64,000 nt of DNA from Haemonchus contortus (Eukaryota > Nematoda > Chromadorea > Rhabditida > Trichostrongylidae). Below are positions 61,091 to 64,000 of this stretch, piece after piece (the first letter of the stretch is position 1; every line of letters begins with the position of its first letter). The notes under the pieces were generated by a model, which saw only the letters and a program-made list of their open reading frames with translations, made no database searches and had not been told where the DNA came from. The stretch is from positions 36,430,345 to 36,494,344 of the forward strand of contig LS997562.1 of the NCBI GenBank assembly GCA_000469685.2, in the 5' to 3' direction. The position numbers and the translations under genes were made by a program.

Positions 61091-61982
61091 TTGGGTTGTA
61101 ACATAAGTTCGTAGAGTTTTGTGTTAGGGTCATTTTACGACGACTCGCTTTGTTTTTTCGCAAAGTGTATATATTCATTCGGAAGAGCTCTTTCTCCTCT
61201 ATAAAACGGTATTATTCGTTTTGAGGATAATCCAGTTGTACGTCTTTTTTCTGGCTCAGAAATGGAATATCCAAGAGGTGAAAATCAGCATTTTCGACAT
61301 CTGCTTTTCATCGAGGTCAATAAGCAGCCGAAGCCGCTCGGGACATATGCAGTGTGTACGAGGAAGGTGTCTTAGGTGTGTCTCTGGGTGGCCCCAGGAG
61401 AGACAATGAAGCCGAGAGTCAAGCAAGACCTCCACTCAAAATAGGTCATGATTTGCGTTTGGTGAGGCTGGAAAGGCACGGTGCACTGGGAAATGCTCGA
61501 ACGAAATGCTACCGTCAACAAGGAGGTCTACATTGCACAGCTAAACCGTGTTAGTGTGGCTTTTCGGCTGAAAAGACCCGATAGACAAGGTGAAGTCATC
61601 TTGCTCTACGACAACGCCAGGCCCCATAATGCCCAAGTCGTCAAAACAGCACTCCAAAAGCTTGAATGAGAGGTTCTTCAGCATCCACCGTACTCTCCGG
61701 ATCTTGCACCTACCGATCACCACCTTTCCGCTCTCTATCAAACCAAATGAGGAGTGTTACCTTCGATGGCGAAGAGGTCCTTAAAAACTGGATCAACAAC
61801 TTCTTCGACACCAGACTGGCCAATTTTTGGCGAATCGGCATCAACAAGTTGGTCGAGAGATTGGAAGAGATCGCAAACAGTAATAGGAGGATACATCATT
61901 GATTGATTTATTATTATAATTTTTGTTTTTTGTTAAAATAAATCTTTGTGAAAAAACTCTACGAACTTATGTTACAACCCAA
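61091..61982 (+). mobile_element. Mariner element, second family, downstream of copy 2 exon 18
   Basis: This 892-bp element has 30-bp inverted ends, TTGGGTTGTAACATAAGTTC at the left and its complement at the right. It is flanked by TA (61089-61090 and 61983-61984). The transposase is split over frames: LLYDNARPHNAQ (second catalytic Asp) is encoded near 61600, and HPPYSPDLAPTDHHL (third) near 61680-61725. A LKNWINNFFDTRLANFWRIG tail follows. The N-terminal half is largely missing. The empty site in copy 1 is near 28530. Confidence 0.9.
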
Positions 61983-62334
61983 TATTAACAATTGCTAGGT
62001 GATTTACAAAACATATTGTTTGTATTTTGCCTTTCTTTGTTCGTTTCCTCGTTTTATTGTTAATAATCATTCCTGGCTGTTTCTCTAGTAAATTGATATC
62101 GAAATGATATCACTTTTTTAGACGCCAGTTATTGAAAATAGGCTTCGTTGTTGTTTCGTCAAATGATGTTTCGATGCTTATTAAATCCTTTTGTCAACTT
62201 TTTTCTTTCGTGATTTTTCCGTTTTCATAAATAAGCTCATAGTATGTTTCAATTCCACAACATACATAACATAAGTGAGCGCATTTATAGTAGGTGCGTT
62301 TTGGCGCAACTAATCCATTATACGCGTAAAAATG

Positions 62335-62575
62335 GGGTATGGGTACCTACGTGCGTCCGAGGATGCGCGCGGCAAATTGCGCGGCGAAGTGCGTGGTGAT
62401 TCGAACGACTCTGGCATCTATCATTGGGGCCCAAACTCGAAGTAGAGTGGTTCAGTAGGGTCAGCTGATACTACTAATCTACCCTACTTCGAATTTGGGC
62501 CCCAATGATAGGCGCCAGAGTCGTTCGAATCCCCACGCACTTCGCCGCGCTCATCCTCGGGCGCACGTAAGTTCC
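62335..62575. mobile_element. Long-hairpin MITE with 10-bp TSD, copy 2 specific
   Basis: The arms ATTCGAACGACTCTGG and TCATTGGGGCCCAAA pair with their reverse complements around a loop near 62460. It is flanked by CGTAAAAATG (62325-62334 and 62576-62585). Copy 1 reads through once (CGCGTAAAAATGCC near 28881). A 9-10 bp TSD fits Mutator-like mobilisation. It is non-coding. Confidence 0.82.
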
Positions 62576-62684
62576 CGTAAAAATGCAGTGTGGTCTATGT
62601 ATTTTCACGCAGAAAAATACGAAAACGCAGACAAATGCTTCAAAATTGGCTAATGTTCGCGAAAACGCATTACCCTGAATGGGT

Positions 62685-63275
62685 GCTTTCAGACTTCAAC
62701 GCTAACGACTGACCGGCCAACCGACCGACGGCGGGCGGCGTTGTCCACATGTGTTGACAGCGCAGGAAACCAATGGATCATTTCCCACACGCTTTCACAC
62801 TTCAATGATTCAACCGACGTGCGTTCGTTCGTCCGTCCGTCCGTCGCGTGCGACATTGGCGCTAGCCCCTTGTTGACAACGCTGGACGCCGATGGGTCAC
62901 GTGTCATGGTTGTCGACAAGTAGCTAGCGCCGCCGTCGCTCGCACGTACGCTGCGGACGCACGCCGGTTGGATCGTTGACGTTTGAAAGCAGCCAATGTT
63001 CGCTCATCGGAGTTCAACGACCGGCCACTTGTTGACAACGCTGGTCAATTCGCGTAAAAGGCCGCGACTCGTTAGGGCGCGTGTTTCATTGTTGTCCTGC
63101 GTTGTAAACATGTAGCCAGCGGAGCCTCAATCGATCGTTCGGTCGGTCGGTCATCGAACTCTGAATGCAGCCAATCATGCGGTCTTGAACGCAGTCTATC
63201 CAGCGTTGTCACCAGGTGACCAGCGCCGCCGTCGAGGTCGGTCAATCGATTGGCTGTTGGAGTCTGAAAGCAGCC
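62685..63275. mobile_element. Foldback MITE cluster, family F2 (copy 2)
   Basis: Ends such as GGGTGCTTTCAGACTTCAAC and GACGTTTGAAAGCAGCC, then GAGTCTGAAAGCAGCC, occur together with several TTGTTGACAACGCTGG motifs. It is longer than its copy 1 counterpart (29034-29336), apparently through extra nested copies. Confidence 0.55.
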
Positions 63276-64000
63276 AATGCCCCCAGTGGGTTGCCCTTTG
63301 CAGTGGCGTAAATGCATTCGGTATCGATTTTGCGCATATAGGTTTGCACACCAATAATTAGTGTCATTGAAGCGAAAACGGCTTGCTTGTCCATGCAATT
63401 AGGATTCCGCCCTAACACTTGTTGGCTTAAATACACTCATTAACTTTGCCTTGGCTCTAATTCAGTGCTATGGTGCTCTAGTACATAACGGAACCTGCTC
63501 GAAATTTACAGTTAGCATTTCTTTTTAGGACGCATAGTTTTTAGGAATCAACTTACAGACATCTAGATCGCATCTAGCAATAAATGTAATGAAATCGATC
63601 CGATGAACTTTTGCAAATTTGCTGTATTGCTGTAGCCTTCGACCTTTCGCCTTTCAGATACAATACTCCTCACGACAAAAATGTTACGGTAAAACGATGA
63701 CAAAAAGGTCATTTAGCAGGTTCATTAATGGAACACAAAAAGAAACGGCTAGGATATTGCGAGCCTTACAATAACATTAATCACATCAAAAATCAACATT
63801 ACAGTGAAGAAAGCCAATGAAAAACAACATATTTAATCACAAATCTGGCGGATTGTATAATTTTGGCAAATAAGAAAAAGTTTACGTGCCTTGATCACAG
63901 AACAGCAACGGAATCTATGGAACATTAATCGTCTGAACAGGATTTTCCACTGGGAACTGTACTACAACTTGCCAAGCCAAATAGAATGTGCCAACTAACC

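Larger units (their letters stand above)
35930..63999. repeat. Segmental duplication, copy 2 (runs off right edge)
   Basis: This is the direct-orientation partner of 3530-30147. It holds exons 3-18 of the GGT-like gene and its 3' flank. Its own insertions include an RTE element, three mariner-type elements, several MITEs and foldback elements, and two members of the CCAGGCGG repeat family. The last bases still align with copy 1 near 30147, so the duplicated unit probably continues beyond the window. Confidence 0.93.
61036..63999. other. 3' flank of copy 2 gene, repeats only
   Basis: Apart from the mariner at 61091-61982, the hairpin MITE at 62335 and the F2 cluster, this matches the copy 1 flank. 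No gene is seen up to the window end. Confidence 0.5.

Overview
This window is eukaryotic: its genes are split by spliceosomal introns with GTAAGT-type donors and TTTCAG-type acceptors, and many transposons sit between the exons. The intron style, the RTE, mariner and Ty3/gypsy elements, and a gene resembling C. elegans HPO-27/MROH1 point to a nematode, probably a clade V (strongylid or hookworm-like) parasite. That placement is inference. No bacterial operon, rRNA, complete tRNA gene or CRISPR array was seen.

Layout. (1) 1-1353, minus strand: a long partial retrotransposon gag frame running off the left edge, followed by about 2 kb without a recognisable gene. (2) 3530-30147: first copy of a large segmental duplication, holding a gamma-glutamyltranspeptidase-like (GGT-like) gene on the plus strand. 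(3) About 30.1-34.9 kb: unduplicated DNA with a minus-strand HEAT-repeat gene resembling MROH1/HPO-27. (4) 34882-63999: a GGT-like gene whose 5' exons lie in the unduplicated DNA and whose remaining exons lie in the second copy of the duplication, which starts near 35930 and runs off the right edge.

I rebuilt the GGT-like gene exon by exon from splice phase and from comparing the two copies. Copy 2 has a start codon, two serine/threonine-rich exons, a membrane-anchor exon, conserved middle exons and GGT-like C-terminal exons, about 18 in all. Copy 1 lacks exons 1-2, and its exon 7, which carries the conserved Arg-Glu segment in copy 2, is split by a nested insertion (a Ty3/gypsy element inside an ATAA-flanked DNA element). 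Copy 1 is therefore probably a pseudogene, although many of its exons remain open. Copy 2 looks structurally intact, but the GGT signature around the catalytic threonine and glycines is altered in both copies.

Because the copies align, one copy supplies the empty site for insertions found in the other. This dates at least a dozen insertions after the duplication: Mutator-like MITEs, TTAA- and ATAA-flanked elements, a gypsy element, an RTE element, three mariner-type elements, an 8-bp-TSD foldback, and four members of an unclassified family carrying 127-bp tandem units and GACA-type tails.
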